NCBI GenBank assembly: GCA_016648135.1
Contig: JADDOH010002288.1
Location: 62,001 to 126,000, forward strand
Length of the DNA: 64,000 nucleotides
Reading direction: 5' to 3'
From: Agrypnia vestita
Lineage: Eukaryota; Arthropoda; Insecta; Trichoptera; Phryganeidae
Shown here in pieces: positions 11,900-24,900 of this stretch. The notes below the pieces were generated by a model, which did not search any database, was not told where the DNA came from, and saw only the letters and a program-made list of their open reading frames with translations. Both the position numbers and the translations under genes were made by a program. The stretch's first letter is position 1. The number at the start of each line of letters is the position of its first letter.

Positions 11900-14800
11900 A
11901 CTATTACATGTATAGTGTAATAGTTTTTACATTTTTTTCCTAAATTTTATTATATGGAATACACTGAATACATAACTGATTTGAAATAATACTCTCTTGC
12001 AGCACTAAAAATATGAAATCATGTTTTAAAATATGCCCATCAACTTTCCTAATTTCGAATATCCTTCCGTAATTTGCTGTAATTACTACAACAAAACTGA
12101 CTAGCTGCTAATGAGGCATGGGCAGCCGAGTGTGACAGCGTGAGGCTCAGTCTACATGCAAGGGTCGCTCCATATTTTATTTTAATTTAATGCATAATTA
12201 ATAATAACGTACTGTGATTTTTCAAAGGTGTACAGCTAGTAATCTTATAAAAATAACCTAACCAATACTGTAGTGATGGTTAAACCATTATTTTAATCGG
12301 TTAAACATGGTAGAGTTATTTGAGATTTGTATCCGATTGTATCAATGATTGGTAACTGGTAACGGTTAGTGTTGTCCGGCATCAGTTTCCGGAACAATAC
12401 CGTGCATCGAATAAGCTACGGTTTACATATGAAGCCGGTACAAATCTTTGAGACCGTCAACTTCCTATTTCTTTTTAGATAGTCGATGAATTGCCAATTA
12501 ATTGTATTGCTTCGCAACATAAGAAATATACACAGATTAATAATATAATGATACAATGTATATTTGTGTTTCAATTCCAATTTTTGACATAAATTTCGAG
12601 GTCTAAACTCAAATTGAAAAATAATTATAACAAACTATATATATTTATACCTAAAATAAAACAACTATGGAGGCTTTTCAGGTTTTATTTTTCCATATTA
12701 TATACATAAATTAAGATATATATTTTTATATACATTGGTTATACGCTTTCAAATTAGTTCCATTTAATGTCAGGGAAATAAAATATAAAAAACCATTTGC
12801 TTCTCTCAAAATCAAGAGAACTCCACGTGGCATTTTCACTCCAAACTAGAATAATTCACCTCATCTTTAAAATTAACAACTTGACTGAAAGTTCAGCTCA
12901 GGATGAAGACGAGATATATGCTAACATCACACACGGTTTAAACACTAAAGATACATATATTGTCAATTGAGTGTTGAACTGACATTCAAAATGTTTTTAA
13001 GAATGTTCTTAGATGGTATTTCTTGAAAAAGATTGAAGAGAAATTGACAAGTATAAATGATTTAATGTACATATTTTCAATGGCAGGGCCTCCTAGAGTT
13101 ATGAGGTTTCCCGAGAAAAGAGATATTTGGGGACCATGAGGCATTATGATTCATTCAAATTTAACAAATATAGCTAAAACTGTCAAATAATGCGAAAAAT
13201 TTTCTACGGGTAACCCTGTTCGACTGTCTATTATTAATTAAGTAAGTAATACTAATCAACGGCATAATTATGTCAATGTAGCGCTTTAGGGCCCAATAAG
13301 TTTGAACCCTACAATACATTTGGTATTGATACTTTTCCAGTGCTAAGATTTTAAAATTCACCACAGCAAGATATGATTTTTTGCTGTATAAGTACATATA
13401 CGTGGGAGAGAGGAACAACTGAATGAGTAAATAGAATCGAGTTTTGAGTTAAATACGTAGAATTGTTCTTTAGATACATTTTTAGAAATGAAAAATTAGG
13501 ATCAGAAAATAAAATAAAATGCGACTATTTTTTAATCTTTTGAAAAGGACAAATGACATGATTAATTATATGAAAAATTTGGCAAGAAACATCGACATTA
13601 GTCAACTTGGTTCAACGTTCTTGTGCAAAAAACAAAACTACTGGTGAAAAAATTAGATAAAAATAACAAAAGCTTTCGTAAAGAAACAAAATTCCAAAAT
13701 TTTGTTTTGGCTCTCCTGAAAACCTGAATTTTTTGACTCATTCGGTTGTTTCTTTCCCCCACAGATATATAACAGTCCAATGTTAAAGATGTACACAATA
13801 GTACCTTACTATTATATCAGGAAAAGGACTATGATCATTGCTGCAAAGCAAAGAGAATTTTTCATTTAGTTTAATTCTTATATCTCATATACACGGGTCT
13901 TTCATTTAGCATTGGGACCCAATTTTTTTCGCACCACTGGTTATAAAATTATTGAAATATGCAACAGAAATAATTTAGATAGCTGAAAGATTACACACAT
14001 TTTAGACAGTTCTTTAAAATACCTGTCTGCGTATCGTAAAGCATAAATAACTTCATTTTATGTTTTTGACAATTTTATACACGTCAAATTTAGTTTGTAG
14101 ATGTCCAACACCTATTTTAATATATCAAGAGATATGCTAGTCACCTGGTGTAGTTTTGTTTTCAAGGGTATTCAAATTATCATTGAATAATTGAAATATA
14201 AATACAAGCAGACAGAATGCATTGTTTTTTTATACAGTTTTAGTATAATTCAAGCATTACAGTTATTGCTTCGATATTCAAATGAATAATAAATCATTTT
14301 TATACTTTTTCAAGAGTTTGTCAACTCAGTCGTCAACTTGTCGTCTCAGCCAACTCAATTTCCCAAGTTTATTCCCAAATGTCGCCCATATAAATGATAG
14401 GCATGAGATACAACACATCAGCTATGATGATGGACAATGTCGGCCAGAAAGGTCGTAGAAACACATCAGAACATCCCAGAAAACTCAAACCAGAAGGTTC
14501 TGAACGACCGTGAAAACCTAAGAACATTTTTAGGCATGAGATATCTCGTGGTTGGCTTTGGATGGTCGTAACCATCAATATAGTCTTTGAACTGAATCCC
14601 TCAAGTATTATTTCAAATACCAAGGAATCATTGAAGTTACATTTTTACTGGGGCCTAAAGAAAATACCATAATAATTCTCCTAGTTGTTGTCTCGTGTTA
14701 TGTTGTCAAATGCCAACCATGAAATATCTCACAGCCAACAGGAATTCTGTTGAATTAGCCGGTTTATTTCGCCGACATAGTGGCAATCTCAATTCAATGA

Positions 14801-17800
14801 CAGCAATGAGGAGTAACTCAAACCCCATTTGTCGAAATAAAGCATAAATTTTTTGGCTGTTATTACGGCAAATTATTGCAGGCAATGATTACAATATTTA
14901 AGTGTATCTTTAAGATAAAGAAAACTAATGTTTTACTACAAATAATTCACAATTTTATAAAAGTTTGGTCAAAGTTTGCTCGATGTGTGAAACAAAAATA
15001 ATGAAGTATGGTGTCACATTATTTTGAGTCGTTTGCCTCCATACGTTTGTATTCCATATAGCTTCTTCTGAAGTAACCGCAACAAATTTAACAAATCAAA
15101 AAAATTGGAAAGAGTGACATTTATTTGAGGAAGTTTCATAGTATTTTCAATGTAAGAAACATACAACATTAATCTGAAATAGTAATATGATAAAATCTGA
15201 GCAAGCAGATGATTCAAATTATAAATTAATTCAGCGTGTAACACTATGTCTATGAGATTCATCTTATTAAATCTAATGCAATGTTATATATGAAATTTAC
15301 ACAATCGCTTATACGTCACATAGGGATGTGCATTCTAACTCCAAATCTGTCATTTTAAAAATATACTAATGTCTATAGGGCTTTTAGAACGACATATAGT
15401 CCTCATTATGCATCATTGTCCAATTCGCTAGCACAATGAATTATTAAATTCAAATATCTGTTCTCAGAAGCATGAAGATTAGACGGCAGCGGTAGAATCA
15501 CAAGCATGATCAAAGGTCGCTGTCTTGATGTCAGATTACAAATGGTAGCCAAAAACCTTCTCTGAAAAGTAACTAGCCAGAATAGAAGATAATGACGGTT
15601 GTGCATAAGGAAAATCGACGACGATAGGACGAGACAATAGGAAAGAAAAGTATGTCTTCAAAAAACTTCATCATCACAATGCGCACTAAACTGCTAAAAA
15701 TCAGAGTGAGCTTTCCAGGATACAGACTTCACGTCTTTGGAAAGGTAAATTTTAAAAATACAACGCATTACTTGTTATTTTGATTAAATATCGTTATTGT
15801 GCATATTTTTTTAGTACTTTTGGGTTAAGTTCTTCAAATTAAGTTCTTTACATTACAGTAATAAAATTTAATTTATAATCACACATTTGACACATAAAAT
15901 GCCCAGTGTGTGAGGAATGATTGAGGTGAGCAACGCACATTCGGCAATATATGATAATAAAACTATACAACGGAATATTTCAGTTATTGTATACGTCAGC
16001 ATGCACATCGGATGACCAAAAAAGTACGAATAGGCCAGCGATAGCGATGTCAAAAATGTGTCATACCTAAGTATGCCCTAGAGTTGGCGTGGCAGGGTAC
16101 ATGTTTATACTTGTGTACGGCTGTTTGGTTTTTGGATGGTTGAGGCCGTTATGCAAGAGTTATTGCGATTATTGATGCATGGGAATGAGGCATCAGTCAC
16201 AATCGCGATTCTTTGGTGTCACTCAAAACTTTGTGGAGCGTCACCTCTGACACGCGTGTTATAGGTTCGCCATCAATGGTCTAGGCAGTCCAAACAAATG
16301 ATTTAATAATTATTAATACGTGTCTAACAAAATGACATGCGAAAATCTCTTCGCGTATCACTATGTGTGTAGTAACGGAGCCGAGGTCTAGATGTTTAAA
16401 GAAGCCAACATTAAAAGGCTGAAGGGGCAAGAATAAGCTAAGAGAATCAATAACAACTTTCGATCAGAGGAAAGTCACATGTCGGGACATATTCTCCATA
16501 GTGATAAATGATTTGATGTCCACATTGCTGGTGGACCTTACATGTCTTATACAGGAAAGTCAGCATATTGCAACATGGTCAGTATATGTAGAAGAAGCAA
16601 TTATTATTCGATTTGTCTGTCTGTTTAATGTAAGAGTAAATATTCTTCAAATAATCTTGGTTAGACTGTTAAGTGACTGGGATATTAAAATCCTGCCATT
16701 CGGTGTAAAATTCTTCAAGTCTGTCCTTATTTTATGGAAATATGTTGATAATGTTACCCACACACATTTCACAAGTTGATGATGTTGACATTGTAAAATA
16801 CAGAAAACTTTCAGAATCAGATTTAAATACCTAGCTAGATCTCTGAATAAGAGGACTTACCACCTGTCATTAGTTGTCAATCTAATGGCAAGACTGATAA
16901 CAATTCCAAGACTTGGATTCGCCACAAATTTAAAAAAATAACACTTGAGAATCAACCCTTCAATAACAGCAATTTGTATTGAACAAATATTTTAAAAATA
17001 TATGTCTAAATGTAATATTGAAAATTAATACTTTTCACATTTCTGAACAATTAAACAATCAAATGGAGAGCCTAACGATTAAAATTCCACATTCGTAAAG
17101 TATTCTGAGGTAGGTGAAAGAATTTTTCAGCCATCGCCCGTACGCACATTCAAATCACATTATCACATCAGCATTCTCTTCCTCGTCATACAAAATCGTT
17201 ACATTCGCACAATTATCGTACATATATTTTTTTCAATATTTAATATTTCTGCAGGTCTTCCGACAAAAACTTTTCCATTGTCGCACAATAAGCGCTTATA
17301 AACTTGAGCACGATACATTAGTTTTAAAGTCGAACAATTTTTTTTAATGTTTCAATGAAATGCGGGCAACGTATGAAGACAATCTGCGGTGGTTGGAACG
17401 TATATACCAATTTTCATTTGCGCTAGTTTTTAGGTTTTTAGTTGCATAACTGATTTACAATATTTAAGATTTAAAAAAAAAAATTCTCAGATTTTCTTCA
17501 CACCTTGCCCGACATTTATAATTACATCAACATTAATAATAAATAACAAATTTGTAGTAAAATAAGAAAGAAAATCTAATATAATTATGTAAGTTCCATT
17601 GTGAAGACATCCATTCAGCATATTACAAATTATAAGACTGTGTTTCCAAAATTATATCGAGTGTCAAACTTAGTCATACTTAATAATGCTAGCTTCTATT
17701 AGCTCCCTTCTTGAAATGTAGTATACTAAATGGATTTCTCATAAATATTCATTTGGGAAATTAATAGAAATCCCATAGCATATTTCCATTACAATACATT

Positions 17801-18946
17801 TAAACAAAAAAAAAAGAATAGATAATGAATTCTCTGCTTATAAGGCATGTCACATATAGTATATATTTTTTTAAATTGAGTTCAGATATTAGGCACTTAA
17901 TCAATATAATTTTATAAAGTCCGACGATAAAAAAATGATACAATTACATATGTTCTTTTGACTTGATAGAACACAAAAATAGTACGTAATTTTTAATAAA
18001 ATTATAAACTGACAGATGATAACGTAAATGAGCGATTTTCTACTACTAAATCTTTTTTAAAAATGAGTCTTTTCTTACAAATGGACGACATTTGCCAGTC
18101 GGTAATAAACATCACAAGAATTTCTCCATTGCAAATAAAGTAAACTTTTGATTTTCCGGGCTCGCATCAATCGGGAAATTAAAATGCTAATCGCGATACT
18201 AGTTTATCAAAGTAAATGACTCAATGTTATTTGGGAGCCAGGATGATCTTGACTGCTTATTCAATCACTTATTTGTGTCAATTTTTTCCCAATTGTATCG
18301 GATAATCGAAAGTCTAATCTGAAAGCATGCTTAATACAAGATCTTTAAAATATTCATCATTACAATCATCTTGAATCATTTAAAACCCTTTAAATGCCAC
18401 GAGCGTGTTTACGCGCCAAGATTACACTCGCCTTGCAGAGACAGGATTGAACATGATTTTCGGTGTCGTAAATTTAATGTCTGCTGTGTATGAATGATAA
18501 TTCCCAGCTTTTTTTTGACGATTAAACCATATAGCATTGTACCGAAACCTGCCGTTGACTTGTGGGTCAATAATTTTTTTAAACCCCTGGCATTTAAAAG
18601 GTTAAAAATACGTATTTACAGATTAGTGTCACAATAATCAACGTAAGAATTCGTCTGCGGTAAAAAGAAACGTCGTAATACGTAAGTACAATTATATTCC
18701 TAGGCATTATTTTCAATGGAACTAATTTGCGAAAGCACCCAAGAATTATGCATTTGCATTATATATTTTTTAAAATATTCAATTCAATTTCTTCCTCGTC
18801 ATTGTCTCGTGTGTATATTATAATAGGTATAATAATAGTAATAGTTAAATTGTAATAAATATTAGCGGTTACATGGTGGTGAAATACATGCGTCGTTAAA
18901 GGCTAGGATAGCGGCTAGCGGGTGCGGATAGTTGTGCGCGCGGGAA
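11900..18946. other. AT-rich, no gene recognised; may include WNK 3' UTR
   Basis: No open frame here looks coding on either strand. The part just left of 18947 would be 3' UTR if the terminal exon call is right, but I could not place a poly-A signal. One repeat piece is at 14435-14540, related to 25236-25370. Confidence 0.4.
14430..14545 (-). repeat. Dispersed repeat piece (copy 1 of 3)
   Basis: Reverse complement contains aatgttcttaggttttcacg, gttcagaa and ttctgggatgttctgatgtg. The same block is at 25236-25370 and 46590-46690, followed in those copies by tttcgga(t)cc...ttgcagggtcca. Confidence 0.65.
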
Positions 18947-18996
18947 TCATAACTCTACGGTGCATAGAGTGAGGAGCACTATCTCTCTGCATACAC
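18947..18996 (-). CDS. Wnk: Candidate terminal exon of WNK
   Basis: After a good acceptor (ttgttccag at 18997) the frame inherited from the 21652 donor gives [15 protein letters not shown] and a TGA at 18947-18949. Another frame stays open longer (to a stop about 30 bases further on) but does not match the phase. I cannot identify the sequence by homology. It is the best 3' end I can see, not a proven one. If right, the 3' UTR extends left from here. Confidence 0.45.
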
Positions 18997-21900
18997 CTGG
19001 AACAATAAATATAATTACAATTACATTTTGGTATTAAGCAAAACTTGGTGTTTTGACAACTATACTAATAAATAAAGAGGTAAAGTTTGTAAGACTACTT
19101 ATCCGATTTCAAAAATTCTTTCATCAATATTTAGAATGGACCTTCAGGGTGGACATAGGCTGTTTATTATCCCGTTAAATAAAAAGGCTTTCCGTGGTGA
19201 CATATTTTACAATTAAAGTCGGCGAAAAAATGGTGGAGCGATGCACTTTTTACGAATGCTGCCTTAATGGTAAGAGATATTTCTATAGAGAAGTAGTTGA
19301 ACTCAAAAAGTTCTATAAAAAACATGTAACTATGTATATGTTAAGGTTAATACTCAAATTGATAAATTGATAAAGCAGCGGGCACAGCTAGTATTAAAAT
19401 AAAATAAAACATGACAACTTTGTATGAAACCATGAATTTATTAATTACTAACGCCAATCGATTACCATCTTAATTTGTCAACTCTTTCTTTTCCATACTT
19501 TGTCTATCTTTTTCATTCTTGAGAAATTTGATATTCTGACTCTTTCTTAATTTTATATTTTGTCTCTTTCTCATGTATTTGTATACTTTGTTTCATTTGT
19601 TCTATGTAATTTATATTCTATCTCTCTCATTATTTATATTATACAAGCGCACTACTTTGTATTTATTGTTTGGTTGTTAATTACCCCCTGACGAAGCTTG
19701 AGTCAAGCGAAACCGTTTGGCATTAGTAATTAATAAATTTATGGCTTCATACAAAGTTGACGTGTTTTATTCTATTTTAATTACAATTAAATTTTGAATT
19801 CACAGTTTATTTGTGATATTGACATTTATTAAAATTAAAAAAAAGTTTTAAATGAAGTCGCCTAGGATTACTAATTTAGGATGTACTGAATTGGAGATTT
19901 TATAGGAAACATAGCTCTACCCCTTCTAAAATTATGTTTTCAAATCATTATTAAAAGCAAAGACAGCAACATCCTCTTCAACCAATTAACCCCAAGGATG
20001 TGTCACGTGACAGAATGGCAGCTTCATACTAAAGTGAGAGTTGACGTAGATTTTAGACTGAAACATCATAGCAAAGACAGAAATATCCGATTATGTAAAT
20101 AGCAAAAGCATCAATGTCCGCTATTTGGTAAAAAACACAGCAATATCCATATTGAAAAGTTATAAATTAAGTGGGACATTATAATTAAATAAATAAAATT
20201 AATTCAGTTAAACACCACTTAGGGAACGTACCCATACTACGTGACCCATTCAGGGGGGGAGGGGATCTTCAAAATACCACGCTTGGTCACAATGAGGGGC
20301 GGGGGGCTTAGGTTTTTATCACGTAGTCAATATCCTCTAAGGAAACCTCGCGTTTTTTTCGAGCTACATTTAAATATGGTGCGCAATGTTTGGCGCTTTT
20401 TAAGCTCGCAGGTGGCAACACTGACGTACATATGCCGAGACGTCAGCTGATTGAAAATTGAGTTTGCAGTGCAGTAACAACCATCGAAAAAACGTGCTTG
20501 GTGATGCGGTGGATGACGCGTCTCGCGTGCGACGTGCGACCTCTACGGGTTCTCTCCAGGAGACCACAGGAGGCCTTGTGTCCCTTGAAGGAAAGCGTGG
20601 AGTGGATAGATGTCGAGGCTGTCAATGAAGAGATAATAATCACGTCTGAGGAAACTCCCGATGTTACCGGCTCCATGATCTACGATGTATCCGAGTGGAT
20701 TGATGCTGGGAACGTGTTTGTTGAAGATGATTGAGATGGAAAATAAATATTAATAAAAATAACAGGACTTTTGTTTCTATAAATTAAGTTCTGGCTAAAT
20801 CTATTTTGACATAAGTTTTTTCTTGATAATATTTTTCCACTTGTAATTATAGGTATGCATGCACTCTTGTCGTCACGCAGCAAGCGCCATATTGATAGAC
20901 AAATATAAGCCAAATAAATTTTTTGTTAGCAAGAAATGATTCAAAACCATATTTATGAATTACTATGTGAAAACAGTAGGGGGAGGGGGGGTCTTGGAAT
21001 ATAATACACCAGGGGGGAGGGGGGGTAGTATGGGTACGTTCCCTTATATTTATTGTCAAATCCAACCAGGATTCGCTACCATTGTAGCTTCTTCAGGGAG
21101 AAGCAGTTAACGTTCTCCCTGAAGAAGCTACGGTCGTAGCGAAACCTGATTGGATTTGACAATAAATATAAATGGTGTTTAACCAAGTTATTTTTATTTA
21201 TTTAGTCATAAATTTATTTATACACGTATATAAAAGGAAAACTGAGGTGGAAATTATTTATAATTTGGTCTCGGTCGACCTGGGAGCCTACGTGCCTATT
21301 ATGTTGTGCGGAGATTGTGAACCTCGTTCATCTTTTAGTCGCATATTGTACTATACTTATGTTGTATAATGTATGTTTTACTGTAAACCGTAACTGTACT
21401 AATCACCTTGTCCTAAATGACTATCCATTAGGGTTATTCTAAACTGTCGATATTCTTTAAATTAAAAATAAAAAAATAAAATAAGATGGAGGTTTCATAA
21501 ACTCCAGAGGAATTTCCTTGAGTAGTGACGTGTTTTTTGTATTAATATTTAACCACGTCAGCGGGATTTTGCTGCCTTTGCTTTTATACCCTCATTTTGT
21601 GTAATTAAAAAGTATCTTTTAGTTCAAATAAATTTAAAAAATGGAACTTACTCTTCTCCGTCAGCGATTCAGTCACCACGACGCTTGCCTTCAGCCCCTC
21701 AGCCTCGTTCACCCGCACCTCGCTTCTGTACTCCCCCTCCTCCACCAGACAGTCTTTTACCTCTCCCCCCTCGCCCTCCGCCCAGCCCCTCAGACTCTCC
21801 CCTTCGCCATCCGCCCTCTGCTGCGGCCGGCCCACCTCCAGAAACGGATAGAAGCAGCCGTCCGGGTGCGACAGCAGGTCCATCGACCCGTCGATCACGG

Positions 21901-24900
21901 CGCACGTAGACTCCTTCGCCGGATCGTAGACGAGCGTCGCCATCGTTTTGAGTTTCTCGCCGTCGTCGCTGTCCGGCGTGTGGTCCGAGATGATCCGCGG
22001 ACACGGCGCGCCCTGAGACAGGATCTCGGCCGGGTCTATGAACGTGGCGGCGATGTGGTCAAACGGATCGTGGATCACGTAGGTTCGTACCCTGTGCGGG
22101 TCGGTCACGACAAACATGTCGGACGCTTCGTCCAGGGATGAATTGTTGTCGGCACACGATAAGTCGTCCATGTCCATCTTCATTCCAGATTTTCCTACGA
22201 TAGAAAATATGAATGTACATTACTATTCAGAACTTTTATTGACCTTTCCTCTGTGGTGTGGGTTTCCCCAGTTATTGACGTTGCATTGTGTAAATATCTC
22301 GGTAAATATACTACATAAATACGGAGTTCATATTTTAGGTATTCCTTCGTAACATATTTATGTATACTCTCATGGTAGTACAATTGTGCATTGTTGAAGT
22401 CTCCCGAATGCTCCACACAAATCTGGTATCAACTGAAGTGTTCTCGTAATCACTAGAAATATGGAGAAAATAGGCGAACATTCGACAAACAATTTTTGCA
22501 TAAAAGTGAGCAAGTGCACGCGTGGTGAATTGCGACATTTTGGCAATTCCACAGAAAACAAGCGATAACTGACGATTCAGAGATTTTTTATGTGTATATT
22601 TATTGTCTCTATCTAACTAATTGAGTGTTTACAAGAGTAGAAGAGTTGATAGGAACAGAAAGGCAGAGAAAAGGAAGAAAAATTTTGACCAATATGTCAG
22701 ATACCTCAATTCACAACATTTGGACTTTTAGTCAAGTAAATTTACCTGGGAGTAGATGCGTGTCTAACGGACACAGATCATGATCTGGAACCCGGGCCAC
22801 CGGGAGCACCGTGAGCCGGCCGTATGACCATGGAGACGCACCGGCTGAAATTGTATAATAATATTATCATTAATGCACATTCACACTGTACAAGAGAATA
22901 TAAATTAATCAAAAGAATGCTTCTCTTCATTCTGGCAATGCGGACAATCAAGAATTATTTCACATTATTAGTTTTGAATCTTTATGTTTAGTACAATTTG
23001 TGTTCAACGAACTGTCTTTAAGTGAATTAATATATTTTTTCGAGTTCTTTTTCTTATTCTTCAAGGGAATGTATTTGGAAAATACCAGTAATTGTGTTTA
23101 GCGGTTATTACAATCAACCGCACACAAGGTTTGATCAAAAAACAAGAGGAATTTTCGAATTTCGCGGGTTGTATAAGTCTTGCAATTGTCACAATTTTTT
23201 TGTGTTGTGTTGGTATACTTGTCCCTTGACGTATCTTGACATTGGTAGCCATATTGAATGTTTACTTTATTGTTGGCCGTTGAAATATTACATGACTTTT
23301 TACTTTTATTTATAACAGGATAAAGTTATAATAAAAATTATAACAAGCCAACCCTAGTGTACGGCCACGAGCACTGGATCTTGACCGAAGGAACCCGCTC
23401 AAGGCTACAGGCCGCCGAGATGGGATTTCTACCAGGAATAGTAGGGAGTTATACCAGAAGGGACACAATCAGAAACATTCAAATAAGATAATGTTTCGAA
23501 GTAGAATCCTTACTGTCGTTTATCGAGAAATCACAGTTACGGTGTCTGGGACATATCTTGCGGATGCTGGCAGACAGACTGCCAAAGCGGATATTCCAGG
23601 CAAGACCAGAAGGCAGAAGACCAAGGGGCCGTCCTAGGAGGAGCTGGCGGAAACAGTTGGAGGACTGCTGCGAAGCGAGTTTGCAACTAAATTGGGAGAA
23701 GTGGAGAGCGAAGCACAAGATAGGAAAAGCTGGAACCCTCTATGCGGTGCAGGGACCCCGACCCAATAGGACAAGGTGTAGAAGAAAAAGAAGGATAAAA
23801 TTAATATTGATGAATACATAAAGATATTTTGAGAAAAAAGAAAATTCTGTATATTTTTTTGATCAAATCTTGTGTTATCGTCAATTCTCCATGGACGGAA
23901 TCATTTATCGGAAGAATTAAGATACAGTAAGTCCTCAACATGCCGATATTCAATCGGCCAACATTTTCAATTATTTAAATTAATTTGAAAAAGTGAAAAT
24001 TCAATGTTGTCGGTTGGTTCCTCCGCTGCTCGTGAGCGTGCAGGACCCACGCTTTCGGTAATGTCTACAGTAGTCGTATGCGGCCTTCTTCAAAGAGTGT
24101 GTGTGATATTCGGAACAGCTACTTTTTGTTGAATCATAAATGCTGGACGCTCTGTTGCTTGTATTTAGGTTATTATTTTTTTTAAAAGAAATATGTTAGT
24201 TAAATTTTTTCATTAAGAGATAATATTGAAGACTTACAGGCGGCGTGTCGAAGAGCACCGACACTATCATCATGCAATACTTCCTCCTGAAATAAGAAAT
24301 ACACTCATCATCGTCCCTCCGCTTCGAGTTTCAGCGCACCTCTGACCACATTAATAAGTAATCCACATTAACATAGGCTGATTGGGATAATTAATTTGTA
24401 GACATATAAATACTAATATGAGTCAATAGAATTAAAGATTTTCACATCCATCAGATGACTGTTTGGTATACAGTAGAACCTCGTTAATTCGAAATTCGAG
24501 GGGTCGTAAAAAACATTACGAGCTATGCGGAACCCTGTTAATTCAAAATTCAAGGAACCAGAAAAAAAACACTATTGCAAAATTCGCCAAAGATCGCAAA
24601 ACTCGTGAAAAAGCTATTAATTTTGTGAAAATTGTCTGTATTTTTGCATTTTTCAAGATATCATTTCTATTACTAAAATACCTGATGTTGACACATTTCT
24701 TGTTCTCACTTGCGAAAAATATCGAAATATTTATTTCCATTTCATTACATTTGGATGGCCGAAATCGAAAATTTATGGAAAGCTTCTCCAATTTTCACTC
24801 TTATTTTCTGACTCAAATCAACACACAGCACAGTTATTAGAAATATAATTGTCTATAATCACGTGAAATAATAAGATAAATCAGTAATAACTTCTTACAA

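Noticed and set aside
20498..20734. 78-codon frame in the Harbinger-like element
   Set aside because: Not recognised; listed only as a possible transposase scrap inside the element.
21641..22141. 166-codon plus-strand frame and a proline-rich frame at 21685
   Set aside because: Shadow frames of the GC-rich WNK C-terminal exon on the minus strand.
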